Below, piece by piece: positions 51,279 to 64,000 of a stretch of 64,000 nucleotides of DNA (position 1 is the first letter of the stretch; every line of letters begins with the position of its first letter). The translations under genes were made by a program, and so were the position numbers. The DNA comes from Xylocopa sonorina (lineage: Eukaryota; Arthropoda; Insecta; Hymenoptera; Apidae): contig NW_027490243.1 of assembly GCF_050948175.1 (NCBI RefSeq), positions 496,001 through 560,000 of the forward strand, given 5' to 3'. Below the pieces are notes generated by a model that worked only from the letters and a program-made list of their open reading frames with translations, was not told where the DNA came from and searched no databases.

Positions 51279-54236
51279 CAATAGAGTTCATATGATTCTT
51301 AAAACGCGATATCGCATCTCATTTCTATGTTTCATGGTAGGATATAATGTGATTTGCGAACTGTCATGTATTCCTCGTCTACACTTCAAATGAATGTAAA
51401 TGCCACACTTCCTTCCAAGGAAATAGCGTTTGCAGATGTCTACGTATCGTAGCAATAGATTTCTAATGCTTCTTAAAACGCGATATCGCATCTCATTTCT
51501 ATGTTTCATGGTAAGATATAACATGATTTGCGAAGTGTTATGTATTCCTCGTCTACACTTCAAATGAATGTGGATGCGATACTTCCTCGCTAGGAAATAG
51601 CGTTTGCAGATGTCTACGTATCGTAGCAATAGCTTTCTAATGCTTCTTAAAACGCAATATCGCAACTCATTTCTATGTTTCATGGTAAGATATAATGTGA
51701 TTTGCGAAGTGTTATGTATTCCTCGTCTACACTTCAAATGAATGTAAATGCGACACTTCCTTGCTAGGAAATAGCGTCTGCAGATGTCTAGGTATCGTAG
51801 CAATAGAGTTCAAGTGCTTCTTAAACGAGATATTGCATCTCATATCTATGTTTCGTGATAAGATATAATATTCATTGCGAAGTGTTATGCATTCCTCGTC
51901 TACGATTCAGATGAATGTAAATGCGACACTTCCTCGCTAGGAAATAGCGTTTGCAGATGTCTACGTATCGTAGCAACAGAGATCTTATGATTCTTAAAAC
52001 GCGATATCGCAACTCATTTCTATGTTTCATGGTAAGATATAATGTGAATTGCGAAGTGTTATGTATTCCACGCCTACACTTCAAATGAATGTAAATGCGA
52101 CACTTCCTTTCAATGAAATAGCGTTTGGGGATGACTACGTATCGTAGCAATAGACTTCTAATGCTTCTTAAAACGCGATATCGCATCTCATTTCTATGAT
52201 TCGTGGTAAGATATAATATCATTTGCGAAGTGTCATGTATTCCTCGTCTACACTTCAAATGAATGTAAATGCGACACTTCTTTCCGAGGAAATAGCGTCT
52301 GCAGATGTCTAGGTATCGTAGCAATAGATTTCTAATGCTTCATAAAACGCGATATTGCATCTCATTTCCATGACTCATGGTAAGATATAATATGATTTGC
52401 GAAGTGTCATGTATTCCTCGTCTACACTTCAAATGAATGTAAATGCGACACTTCCTTGCAAGGAAATAGCGTTTGCAGATGTCTACGTATCGTAGCAATA
52501 GAGTTCTTATGATTCTTAAAACGCGATATCGCATCTCATTTCTATGTTTCATGGTAAGATATAATATGATTTGCGAAGTGTTATGTATTCCTCGTCTACA
52601 CATCAAATGAATGTGAATGCGACACTTCCTCGCTAGGAAATAGCGTTTGCAGATGTCTACGTATCGTAGCAATAGAGTTCTTATGATCCTTAAAACGCGT
52701 TATCGCATCTCATTTCCATGTTTCATGGTAAGATATAATATGATTTGCGAAGTGTTATGCATTCCTCGTCTACACTTCAAATGAATGTAAATGCGACACT
52801 TCCTTGCAAGGAAATAGCGTTTGCAGATGTCTACGTATCGTAGCAATAGATTTCTAATGCTTCTTAAAACGCGATATCGCATCTCATTTCTATGTTTCAG
52901 AGTAAGATATAATATCATTTGCGAAGTGTCATGTATTCCTCGTCTACACTTCAAATGAATGTAAATGCGACACTTCCCTGCTAGGAAATAGCGTCTGCAG
53001 ATGTCTAGGTGTCGTAGCAATAGAGTTGTAATGCTTCTCAAAATGCGATATCGCATCTCATTTCTATGTTTCATGGTAAGATGTAATATGATTTGCGAAG
53101 TGTTATGTATTCCTCGTCTACACTTCAAATGAATGTAAATGCGACACTTCCTTGCACGGAAATAGCGTATGCAGATGTCTACGTGTCGAAGCAATAGAGT
53201 TCAAATGCTTCTTAAAACGAGATATTGCGTCTCATATCTATATTTCATGATAAGATATAATATTCATTGCGAAGTGTTATGCATTCCTCTTCTACGATTC
53301 AAATGAAAGTAAATGCGACACTTCCTTGCAAGGAAATAACGATTGCAGATGTCTACGTATCGTAGCAATGGAGTTCTTATGATACTTAAAACGCGATGTC
53401 GCACCTCATTTCTATGTTTCATGGTAAGATATAATATGATTTGCGAAGTGTCATGTATTCCTCGTCTACACTTCAAATGAAAGTGAATGCGACACTTCCT
53501 TGCAAGGAAATAGCGTTTGCAGATGTCTACGTATCGTAGCAATAGAGTTCTAACGATTCTTAAACCGCGATATCGCATCTCATTTCTATCTTTCATGGTA
53601 AGATATAATATGATTTGTGAAGTGTTATGTATTCCTCGTCTACACTTCAAATGAATGTAAATGTGACACTTCCTTGCTAGGAAATAGCGTCTGCAGATGT
53701 CTACCTATCGTAGCAATAGAGTTCTATTGCTTCTGAAAACGCGATATCGCATCTCATTTCTATGTTTCATAGTAAGATATAATATGATTTGCGAAGTGTT
53801 ATGTATTCCTTGTCTACACTTCAAGTGAATGTAAATGTGACACTTCCTTGCTAGAAAATAGCGTCTGCAGATGTCTAGGTGTCGTAGCGATAGAGTTCTA
53901 ATGCTTCTTAAAACGCGATATCGCATCTCATTTCTATGTTTCATGGTAAGATATAATATGATTTGCGAAGTGTTATGTATTCCTCGTCTACACTTCAAAT
54001 GATTGTAAATGCGACACTTCTTTGCAAAGAAATAGCGTTTGCAAATGTCTACATATCGTAGCAATAGATTTCTAATGATTCTTAAAACGCGATATCGTAT
54101 CTCATTTCTATGTTTCATGGTAAGATATAATATGATTTGCGAAGTGTTATGTATTCCTCGTCTGCACTTCAAATGAATGTAAATGTGACACTTCCTTGCT
54201 AGGAAATAGTGTCTGCAGATGTCTAGGTATCGTAGC

Positions 54237-56575
54237 AATAGCTTTCTAGTGCTTCTTAAAACGCGATTTCGCATCTCATTTCTATGTTTCATGGTAAGAT
54301 ATAATATGATTTGCGAAGTGTTATGTATTCCTCGTCTACACTTCAAACGAATGGGAATGCGACACTTCCTCGCTAGCAAATAGCGTTTGCAGATGTCTAC
54401 GTATCGTAGCAAGAGACTTCTAAAGCTTCTTAAAACGCGATATCGCATCTCATTTCTATGTTACATGGTAAGATATAGCATGATTTGCGAAGTGTTATGT
54501 ATTCCTCGTCTACACTTCAAATGAATGTGGATGCGATACTTCCTCGCTAGGAAATAGCGTTTGTAGATGTCTACGTATCGTAGCAATAGCTTTCTAATAC
54601 TTCTTAAAACGCAATATCGCAACTCATTTCTATGTTTCATGGTAAGATATAATGTGATTTGCGAAGTGTTATGTATTCCTCGTCTACACTTCAAATGAAT
54701 GTAAATGCGACACTTCCTTGCTAGGAAATAGCGTCTGCAGATGTCTAGGTATCGTAGCAATAGAGTTCAAGTGCTTCTTAAAACGAGATATTGCATCTCA
54801 TATCTATGTTTCATGATAAGATATAATATTCATTGCGAAGTGTTATGCATTCCTCGTCTACGATTCAGATGAACGTAAATGCGACACTTCCTCGCTAGGA
54901 AATAGCGTTTGCAGATGTCTACGTATCGTAGCAATAGAGATCTTATGATTCTTAAAACGCGATATCGCAACTCATTTCTATGTTTCATGGTAAGATATAA
55001 TGTGATTTGCGAAGTGTTATGTATTCCCCGTCTACACTTCAAATGAATGTAAATGCGACACTTCCTTTCAAAGAAATAGCGTTTGGGGATGTCTACGTAT
55101 CGTAGCAATAGACTTCTAATGCTTCTTAAAACGCGATATCGCATCTCATTTCTATGATTCATGGTAAGATATAATATGATTTGCGAAGTGTCATGTATTC
55201 CTCGTCTACACTTCAAATGAATGTAAATGCGACACTTCTTTCCTAGGAAATAGCGTCCGCAGATGTCTAGGTATCGTAGCAATAGATTTCTAATGCTTCA
55301 TAAAACGCGATATCGCATCTCATTTCCATGATTCATGGTAAGATATAATTTTCATTGCAAAGTGTTATGCATTCCTCGTATACGATTAAAACGAATGTAA
55401 ATGCGACACTTCTTTGCTAGGAAATAGCGTCTGCAGATGTCTAGGTATCGTAGCAATAGAGTTCAAATGCTTCTTAAAACGAGATATTGCATCTCATATC
55501 TATGTTTCATTATAAGATGTAATATTCATTGCAAAGTGTTATGCATTCCTCGTATACGATTAAAATGAATGTAAATGCGACACTTCCTTGCAAGGAAATA
55601 GCGTTTGCAGATGTCTACGTATCGTAGCAATAGAGTTCTTATGATTCTTAAAACGCGATATCGCATCTCATTTCTATGTTTCATGGTAAGATATAATATG
55701 ATTTGCCAAGTGTTATGTATTGCTCGTCTACACTTCAAATGAATGTAAATGCGACACTTCCTTGCGAGGAAATAGCGTTTGCAGATGTCTACGTATCGTA
55801 GCAATAGAGTTCTTATGATTCTTAAAACGCGATATCGCATCTCATTTCTATGTTTCATGGTAAGATATAATATGATTTGCGAAGTGTCATGTATTCCTCG
55901 TCTACACTTCAAATGAATGTAAATGCGACACTTCTTTCCTAGGAAATAGCGTCTGCAGATGTCTAGGTATCGTAGCAATAGATTTCTAATGCTTCATAAA
56001 ACGCGATATCGCATCTCATTTCCATGATTCATGGTAAGATATAATTTTCATTGCAAAGTGTTATGCATTCCTCGTATACGATTAAAACGAATGTAAATGC
56101 GACACTTCTTTGCTAGGAAATAGCGTCTGCAGATGTCTAGGTATCGTAGCAATAGAGTTCAAATGCTTCTTAAAACGAGATATTGCATCTCATATCTATG
56201 TTTCATTATAAGATGTAATATTCATTGCAAAGTGTTATGCATTCCTCGTATACGATTAAAATGAATGTAAATGCGATACTTCCTTGCAAGGAAATAGCGT
56301 TTGCAGATGTCTGCGTATCGTAGCAATAGAGTTCTTATGATTCTTAAAACGCGATATCGCATCTCATTTCTATGTTTCATGGTAAGATATAATATGATTT
56401 GCGAAGTGTTATGTATTCCTCGTCTACACTTCAAATGAATGTAAATGCGACACTTCCTTGCAAGGAAATAGCGTTTGCAGATGTCTACGTATCGTAGCAA
56501 TAGAGTTCTTATGATTCTTAAAACGCGATATCGCATCTCATTTCTATGTTTCATGGTAAGATATAATATGATTTG
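54237..56575. repeat. Higher-order repeat block, copy A
   Basis: First of three related blocks (with 59109-61115 and 61719-63895). The order of variants is AGCTTTCTAGTGC, AAGAGACTTC, GTTACATGG, TATAGCATG, AGCTTTCTAATAC, D monomer with CGATTCAGATGAACG, TTTGGGG, CCATGATTCATGG/ATAATTTTC, CATTATAAGATG. It contains the 696-bp (4-monomer) internal repeat, with ATAATTTTC markers at 55351 and 56047. Confidence 0.87.
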
Positions 56576-57609
56576 CAAAGTGTCATGTATTCCTCGTCTA
56601 TACTTCAAATGAATGTAAAGGCGACACTTCCTTGCTAGGAAATAGCGTCTGCAGATGTCTAGGTATCGTAGCAATAGAGTTCAAATGCTTCTTAAAACGA
56701 GATACTGCATCTCATATCTATGTTTCATGATAAGATATAATATTCATTGCGAAGTGTTATGCATTCGTCGTCTACGATTCAAATGAATGTAAATGCGACT
56801 CTTCCTTGCAAGGAAATAGCGTTTGCAGATGTCTACGTATCGTAGCAATAGAGTTCTTATGATTCTTAAAACGCAATAACGCACCTCATTTCTATGTTTC
56901 ATGGTAAGATATAATATGAGTTGCGAAGTGTCATGTATTCCTCGTCTACACTTCAAATGAATGTAAATGCGACACTTCTTTGCGAGGAAATAGCGTCTGC
57001 GGATGTCTAGGTATCGTAGCAATAGAGTTCAAATGCTTCTTAAAACGAGATATTGCATCTCATATCTATGTTTCATTATAAGATATAATATTCATTGTAA
57101 AGTGTTATGCATTCCTCGTATACGATTAAAACGAATGTAAATGCGACACTTCTTTGCTAGGAAATAGCGTCTGCAGATGTCTAGGTATCGTAGCTATAGA
57201 GTTCAAATGCTTCTTAAAACGAGATATTGCATCTCATATCTATGTTTCATTATAAGATATAATATTCATTGCAAAGTGTTATGCATTCCTTGTATACGAT
57301 TAAAATGAATATAAATGCGACACTTCCTTGCAAGGAAATAGCGTCGGCAGATGTCTACCTATCGTAGCAATAGAGTTCTATTGCTTCTGAAAACGCGATA
57401 TCGCATCTCATTTCTATGTTTCATGGTAAGATATAATATGATTTGCGAAGTGTTATGTATTCCTTGTCTACACTTCAAATGAATGTAAATGTGACACTTC
57501 CTTGCTAGAAAATAGCGTCTGCAGATGTCTAGGTATCGTAGCGATAGAGTTCTAATGCTTCTTAAAACGCGATATCGCATCTCATTTCTATGTTTCATGG
57601 TAAGATATA

Positions 57610-58830
57610 ATATGATTTGCGAAGTGTTATGTATTCCTCGTCTACACTTCAAATGATTGTAAATGCGACACTTCCTTGCAAAGAAATAGCGTTTGCAAAT
57701 GTCTACATATCGTAGCAATAGATTTCTAATGATTCTTAAAACGCGATATCGTATCTCATTTCTATGTTTCATGGTAAAATATAATATCATTTGCGAAGTG
57801 TTATGTATTCCTCGTCTGCACTTCAAATGAATGTAAATGTGACAGTTCCTTGCTAGGAAATAGAGTCTGCAGATGTCTAGGTATCGTAGCGATAGAGTTC
57901 TAATGCTTCTTAGAACGCGATATCGCATCTCATTTCTATGTTTCATGGTAAGATATAATATGATTTGCGAAGTGTCATGTATTCCTCGTCTACACTTCAA
58001 ATGAATGTAAATGCGACACTTCTTTCCTAGGAAATAGCGTCTGCAGATGTCTAGGTATCGTAGCAATAGATTTCTAATGCTTCATAAAACGCGATATCGC
58101 ATCTCATTTCCATGATTCATGGTAAGATATAATTTTCATTGCAAAGTGTTATGCATTCCTCGTATACGATTAAAACGAATGTAAATTCGACACTTCTTTG
58201 CTAGGAAATAGCGTCTGCAGATGTCTAGGTATCGTAGCAATAGAGTTCAAATGCTTCTTAAAACGAGATATTGCATCTCATATCTATGTTTCATTATAAG
58301 ATGTAATATTCATTGCAAAGTGTTATGCATTCCTCGTATACGATTAAAATGAATGTAAATGCGATACTTCCTTGCAAGGAAATAGCGTTTGCAGATGTCT
58401 ACGTATCGTAGCAATAGAGTTCTTATGATTCTTAAAACGCGATATCGCATCTCATTTCTATGTTTCATGGTAAGATATAATATGATTTGCGAAGTGTTAT
58501 GTATTCCTCGTCTACACTTCAAATGATTGTAAATGCGACACTTCCTTGCAAAGAAATAGCGTTTGCAAATGTCTACATATCGTAGCAATAGATTTCTAAT
58601 GATTCTTAAAACGCGATATCGTATCTCATTTCTATGTTTCATGGTAAAATATAATATCATTTGCGAAGTGTTATGTATTCCTCGTCTGCACTTCAAATGA
58701 ATGTAAATGTGACAGTTCCTTGCTAGGAAATAGAGTCTGCAGATGTCTAGGTATCGTAGCGATAGAGTTCTAATGCTTCTTAGAACGCGATATCGCATCT
58801 CATTTCTATGTTTCATGGTAAGATATAATA
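57610..58830. repeat. 5-monomer duplication (870-bp offset)
   Basis: GATTTCTAATGATTC begins at 57721 and 58591. The neighbouring TGATTGTAAATG, CTACATATCG, ATCGTATCTC, GGTAAAATAT and GACAGTTCC variants repeat in order over about 340 bp. Related pieces occur at about 54.0 and 61.2 kb. Confidence 0.83.
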
Positions 58831-59108
58831 TGATTTGCGAAGTGTTATGTATTCCTCGTCTACACTTCAAATGTATGTAAATGCGACACTTCCTTGCAAG
58901 GAAATAGCGTTTTCAGTTGTCTACGTATCGTAGCAATAGTGTTCTTACGATTCTTAAAACGCGATATCGCAACTCATTTCTATGGTTCATGGTAAGATAT
59001 AATATGATTTGCGAAGTGCTATGTATTCCTCGTCCACACTTCAAATGAATGTAAATGCGATACTTCCTCGCTAGGAAATAGCGTTTGCAGATATTTACGT
59101 ATCGTAGC

Positions 59109-61115
59109 AATAGCTTTCTAGTGCTTCTTAAAACGCGATTTCGCATCTCATTTCTATGTTTCATGGTAAGATATAATATGATTTGCGAAGTGTTATGTAT
59201 TCCTCGTCTACACTTCAAACGAATGTGAATGCGACACTTCCTCGCTAGCAAATAGGGTTTGCAGATGTCTACGTATCGTAGCAAGAGACTTCTAAAGCTT
59301 CTTAAAACGCGATATCGCATCTCATTTCTATGTTACATGGTAAGATATAGCATGATTTGCGAAGTGTTACGTATTCCTCGTCTACACTTCAAATGAATGT
59401 GGATGCGATACTTCCTCGCTAGGAAATAGCGTTTGCAGATGTCTACGTATCGTAGCAATAGCTTTCTAATACTTCTTAAAACGCAATATCGCAACTCATT
59501 TCTATGTTTCATGGTAAGATATAATGTGATTTGCGAAGTGTTATGTATTCCTCGTCTACACTTCAAATGAATGTAAATGCGACACTTCCTTGCTAGGAAA
59601 TAGCGTCTGCAGATGTCTAGGTATCGTAGCAATAGAGTTCAAGTGCTCCTTAAAACGAGATATTGCATCTCATATCTATGTTTCATGATAAGATATAATA
59701 TTCATTGCGAAGTGTTATGCATTCCTCGTCTACGATTCAGATGAACGTAAATGCGACACTTCCTCGCTGGGAAATAGCGTTTGCAGATGTCTACGTATCG
59801 TAGCAATAGAGATCTTATGATTCTTAAAACGCGATATCGCAACTCATTTCTATGTTTCATGGTAAGATATAATGTGATTTGCGAAGTGTTATGTATTCCT
59901 CGTCTACACTTCAAATGAATGTAAATGCGACACTTCTTTCCTAGGAAATAGCGTCCGCAGATGTCTAGGTATCGTAGCAATAGATTTCTAATGCTTCATA
60001 AAACGCGATATCGCATCTCATTTCCATGATTCATGGTAAGATATAATTTTCATTGCAAAGTGTTATGCATTCCTCGTATACGATTAAAACGAATGTAAAT
60101 GCGACACTTCTTTGCTAGGAAATAGCGTCTGCAGATGTCTAGGTATCGTAGCAATAGAGTTCAAATGCTTCTTAAAACGAGATATTGCATCTCATATCTA
60201 TGTTTCATTATAAGATGTAATATTCATTGCAAAGTGTTATGCATTCCTCGTATACGATTAAAATGAATGTAAATGCGACACTTCCTTGCAAGGAAATAGC
60301 GTTTGCAGATGTCTACGTATCGTAGCAATAGAGTTCTTATGATTCTTAAAACGCGATATCGCATCTCATTTCTATGTTTCATGGTAAGATATAATATGAT
60401 TTGCCAAGTGTTATGTATTCCTCGTCTACACTTCAAATGAATGTAAATGCGACACTTCCTTGCGAGGAAATAGCGTTTGCAGATGTCTACGTATCGTAGC
60501 AATAGAGTTCTTATGATTCTTAAAACGCGATATCGCATCTCATTTCTATGTTTCATGGTAAGATATAATATGATTTGCGAAGTGTCATGTATTCCTCGTC
60601 TACACTTCAAATGAATGTAAATGCGACACTTCTTTCCTAGGAAATAGCGTCTGCAGATGTCTAGGTATCGTAGCAATAGATTTCTAATGCTTCATAAAAC
60701 GCGATATCGCATCTCATTTCCATGATTCATGGTAAGATATAATTTTCATTGCAAAGTGTTATGCATTCCTCGTATACGATTAAAACGAATGTAAATGCGA
60801 CACTTCTTTGCTAGGAAATAGCGTCTGCAGATGTCTAGGTATCGTAGCAATAGAGTTCAAATGCTTCTTAAAACGAGATATTGCATCTCATATCTATGTT
60901 TCATTATAAGATGTAATATTCATTGCAAAGTGTTATGCATTCCTCGTATACGATTAAAGTGAATGTAAATGCGATACTTCCTTGCAAGGAAATAGCGTTT
61001 GCAGATGTCTACGTATCGTAGCAATAGAGTTCTTATGATTCTTAAAACGCGATATCGCATCTCATTTCTATGTTTCATGGTAAGATATAATATGATTTGC
61101 GAAGTGTTATGTATT
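59109..61115. repeat. Higher-order repeat block, copy B
   Basis: Same variant order as copy A. It lacks the TTTGGGG monomer, so its offset from A changes from 4872 to 4698. The ATAATTTTC markers are at 60049 and 60745 (696 bp). It diverges from copy C after about 61115. Confidence 0.87.
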
Positions 61116-61718
61116 CCTCGTCTACACTTCAAATGTATGTAAATGCGACACTTCCTTGCAAGGAAATAGCGTTTTCAGTTGTCTACGTATCGTAGCAATA
61201 GTGTTCTTACGATTCTTAAAACGCGATATCGTATCTCATTTCTATGTTTCATGGTAAAATATAATATCATTTGCGAAGTGTTATGTATTCCTCGTCTGCA
61301 CTTCAAATGAATGTAAATGTGACAGTTCCTTGCTAGGAAATAGAGTCTGCAGATGTCTAGGTATCGTAGCGATAGAGTTCTAATGCTTCTTAGAACGCGA
61401 TATCGCATCTCATTTCTATGTTTCATGGTAAGATATAATATGATTTGCGAAGTGTTATGTATTCCTCGTCTACACTTCAAATGTATGTAAATGCGACACT
61501 TCCTTGCAAGGAAATAGCGTTTTCAGTTGTCTACGTATCGTAGCAATAGTGTTCTTACGATTCTTAAAACGCGATATCGCAACTCATTTCTATGGTTCAT
61601 GGTAAGATATAATATGATTTGCGAAGTGCTATGTATTCCTCGTCCACACTTCAAATGAATGTAAATGCGATACTTCCTCGCTAGGAAATAGCGTTTGCAG
61701 ATGTTTACGTATCGTAGC

Positions 61719-63895
61719 AATAGCTTTCTAGTGCTTCTTAAAACGCGATTTCGCATCTCATTTCTATGTTTCATGGTAAGATATAATATGATTTGCGAAG
61801 TGTTATGTATTCCTCGTCTACACTTCAAACGAATGTGAATGCGACACTTCCTCGCTAGCAAATAGCGTTTGCAGATGTCTACGTATCGTAGCAAGAGACT
61901 TCTAAAGCTTCTTAAAACGCGATATCGCATCTCATTTCTATGTTACATGGTAAGATATAGCATGATTTGCGAAGTGTTATGTATTCCTCGTCTACACTTC
62001 AAATGAATGTGGATGCGATACTTCCTCGCTAGGAAATAGCGTTTGCAGATGTCTACGTATCGTAGCAATAGCTTTCTAATACTTCTTAAAACGCAATAAC
62101 GCAACTCATTTCTATGTTTCATGGTAAGATATAATGTGATTTGCGAAGTGTTATGTATTCCTCGTCTACACTTCAAATGAATGTAAATGCGACACTTCCT
62201 TGCTAGGAAATAGCGTCTGCAGATGTCTAGGTATCGTAGCAATAGAGTTCAAGTGCTTCTTAAAACGAGATATTGCATCTCATATCTATGTTTCATGATA
62301 AGATATAATATTCATTGCGAAGTGTTATGCATTCCTCGTCTACGATTCAGATGAACGTAAATGCGACACTTCCTCGCTAGGAAATAGCGTTTGCAGATGT
62401 CTACGTATCGTAGCAATAGAGATCTTATGATTCTTAAAACGCGATATCGCAACTCATTTCTATGTTTCATGGTAAGATATAATGTGATTTGCGAAGTGTT
62501 ATGTATTCCCCGTCTACACTTCAAATGAATGTAAATGCGACACTTCCTTTCAAAGAAATAGCGTTTGGGGATGTCTACGTATCGTAGCAATAGACTTCTA
62601 ATGCTTCTTAAAACGCGATATCGCATCTCATTTCTATGATTCATGGTAAGATATAATATGATTTGCGAAGTGTCATGTATTCCTCGTCTACACTTCAAAT
62701 GAATGTAAATGCGACACTTCTTTCCTAGGAAATAGCGTCCGCAGATGTCTAAGTATCGTAGCAATAGATTTCTAATGCTTCATAAAACGCGATATCGCAT
62801 CTCATTTCCATGATTCATGGTAAGATATAATTTTCATTGCAAAGTGTTATGCATTCCTCGTATACGATTAAAACGAATGTAAATGCGACACTTCTTTGCT
62901 AGGAAATAGCGTCTGCAGATGTCTAGGTATCGTAGCAATAGAGTTCAAATGCTTCTTAAAACGAGATATTGCATCTCATATCTATGTTTCATTATAAGAT
63001 GTAATATTCATTGCAAAGTGTTATGCATTCCTCGTATACGATTAAAATGAATGTAAATGCGACACTTCCTTGCAAGGAAATAGCGTTTGCAGATGTCTAC
63101 GTATCGTAGCAATAGAGTTCTTATGATTCTTAAAACGCGATATCGCATCTCATTTCTATGTTTCATGGTAAGATATAATATGATTTGCCAAGTGTTATGT
63201 ATTCCTCGTCTACACTTCAAATGAATGTAAATGCGACACTTCCTTGCGAGGAAATAGCGTTTGCAGATGTCTACGTATCGTAGCAATAGAGTTCTTATGA
63301 TTCTTAAAACGCGATATCGCATCTCATTTCTATGTTTCATGGTAAGATATAATATGATTTGCGAAGTGTCATGTATTCCTCGTCTACACTTCAAATGAAT
63401 GTAAATGCGACACTTCTTTCCTAGGAAATAGCGTCTGCAGATGTCTAGGTATCGTAGCAATAGGTTTCTAATGCTTCATAAAACGCGATATCGCATCTCA
63501 TTTCCATGATTCATGGTAAGATATAATTTTCATTGCAAAGTGTTATGCATTCCTCGTATACGATTAAAACGAATGTAAATGCGACACTTCTTTGCTAGGA
63601 AATAGCGTCTGCAGATGTCTAGGTATCGTAGCAATAGAGTTCAAATGCTTCTTAAAACGAGATATTGCATCTCATATCTATGTTTCATTATAAGATGTAA
63701 TATTCATTGCAAAGTGTTATGCATTCCTCGTATACGATTAAAATGAATGTAAATGCGATACTTCCTTGCAAGGAAATAGCGTTTGCAGATGTCTACGTAC
63801 CGTAGCAATAGAGTTCTTATGATTCTTAAAACGCGATATCGCATCTCATTTCTATGTTTCATGGTAAGATATAATATGATTTGCGAAGTGTCATG
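61719..63895. repeat. Higher-order repeat block, copy C
   Basis: Offset from B is 2610, then 2784 (16 monomers) after the TTTGGGG monomer that B lacks. ATAATTTTC markers are at 62833 and 63529. It continues into the CTATACTTC/AAAGGCGAC monomer also found after copy A near 56600, so C keeps the fuller A-like structure. Confidence 0.87.
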
Positions 63896-64000
63896 TATTC
63901 CTCGTCTATACTTCAAATGAATGTAAAGGCGACACTTCCTTGCTAGGAAATAGCGTCTGCAGATGTCTAGGTATCGTAGCAATAGAGTTCAAATGCTTCT

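Larger units (their letters stand above)
16620..64000 (+). repeat. Right satellite array, 174-bp monomer, homogenised core with higher-order repeats
   Basis: About 272 forward monomers. From the palindrome start at 16711 to that at 63832 is 47,121 bp, or 271 periods minus 33. The indels I found (one -16, four -5, three -1, six +1) sum to exactly -33, so nearly every monomer is 174 bp. Two monomer classes occur. The majority has GGTAAG then TATGATTT. A minority D type has GATAAG then TATTCATT, CATATCTATG and usually GCATTCC. Three short dyads recur per monomer: GCGATATCGC, TTCCTTGC(A/T)AGGAA and CTACG-TAT-CGTAG. The minus strand translates as 58-residue basic repeats. The array runs off the window end. 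Confidence 0.98.

Noticed and set aside
16620..64000. CENP-B box, telomeric TTAGG repeats, tRNA or rRNA genes
   Set aside because: I looked for a TTCGnnnnAnnCGGG core and for TTAGG runs by eye and saw none; no cloverleaf or rRNA-like sequence stands out. A programmatic scan would be firmer.

Overview
The window is almost entirely satellite DNA from a eukaryotic chromosome and holds no convincing protein-coding gene. About 61.4 kb consists of tandem copies of one 174-bp monomer family, interrupted by two non-satellite islands and one 100-N scaffold gap. The phase of the EcoRV-type palindrome GCGATATCGC gives the period directly. My hand-written consensus of the right array is about 36% GC, with 9 CpGs per monomer where base composition predicts about 5.7. 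That CpG excess, with the LTR-like island sequence, would suit an insect, perhaps a hymenopteran. This is only an inference; no species marker is visible.

Layout. Positions 1-10449 hold about 60 diverged monomers in reverse orientation (the forward sense being that of the right-hand array), with a large internal segmental duplication. Positions 10450-12004 (island 1) are probably a decayed piece of LTR retrotransposon on the minus strand. Positions 12005-15553 hold about 20 diverged forward-oriented monomers of the same subtype as the left arm, so the two arms form an inverted repeat around island 1. Positions 15554-16519 (island 2) are GC-rich on the left, with a 16-G run, and AT-rich on the right, with short inverted repeats between. 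Positions 16520-16619 are N. Positions 16620-64000 hold about 272 more uniform forward monomers that show higher-order repeats at many scales (3-, 4-, 6-, 10-, 16- and 19-mers) and a segment duplicated about 10.8 kb apart.

The picture is an edge of a satellite domain: old, TE-broken, inverted flanks on the left and a recently amplified core on the right. This is the organisation known from many centromeric or pericentromeric satellites, but nothing here proves centromere function. Because 174 = 3 x 58, one minus-strand frame stays open across many monomers and produces long basic 58-residue-repeat ORFs. I treat these as by-products of the repeat, not as genes. The nearest thing to an unusual system is this strictly length-conserved, dyad-rich satellite and its multi-scale duplication history.
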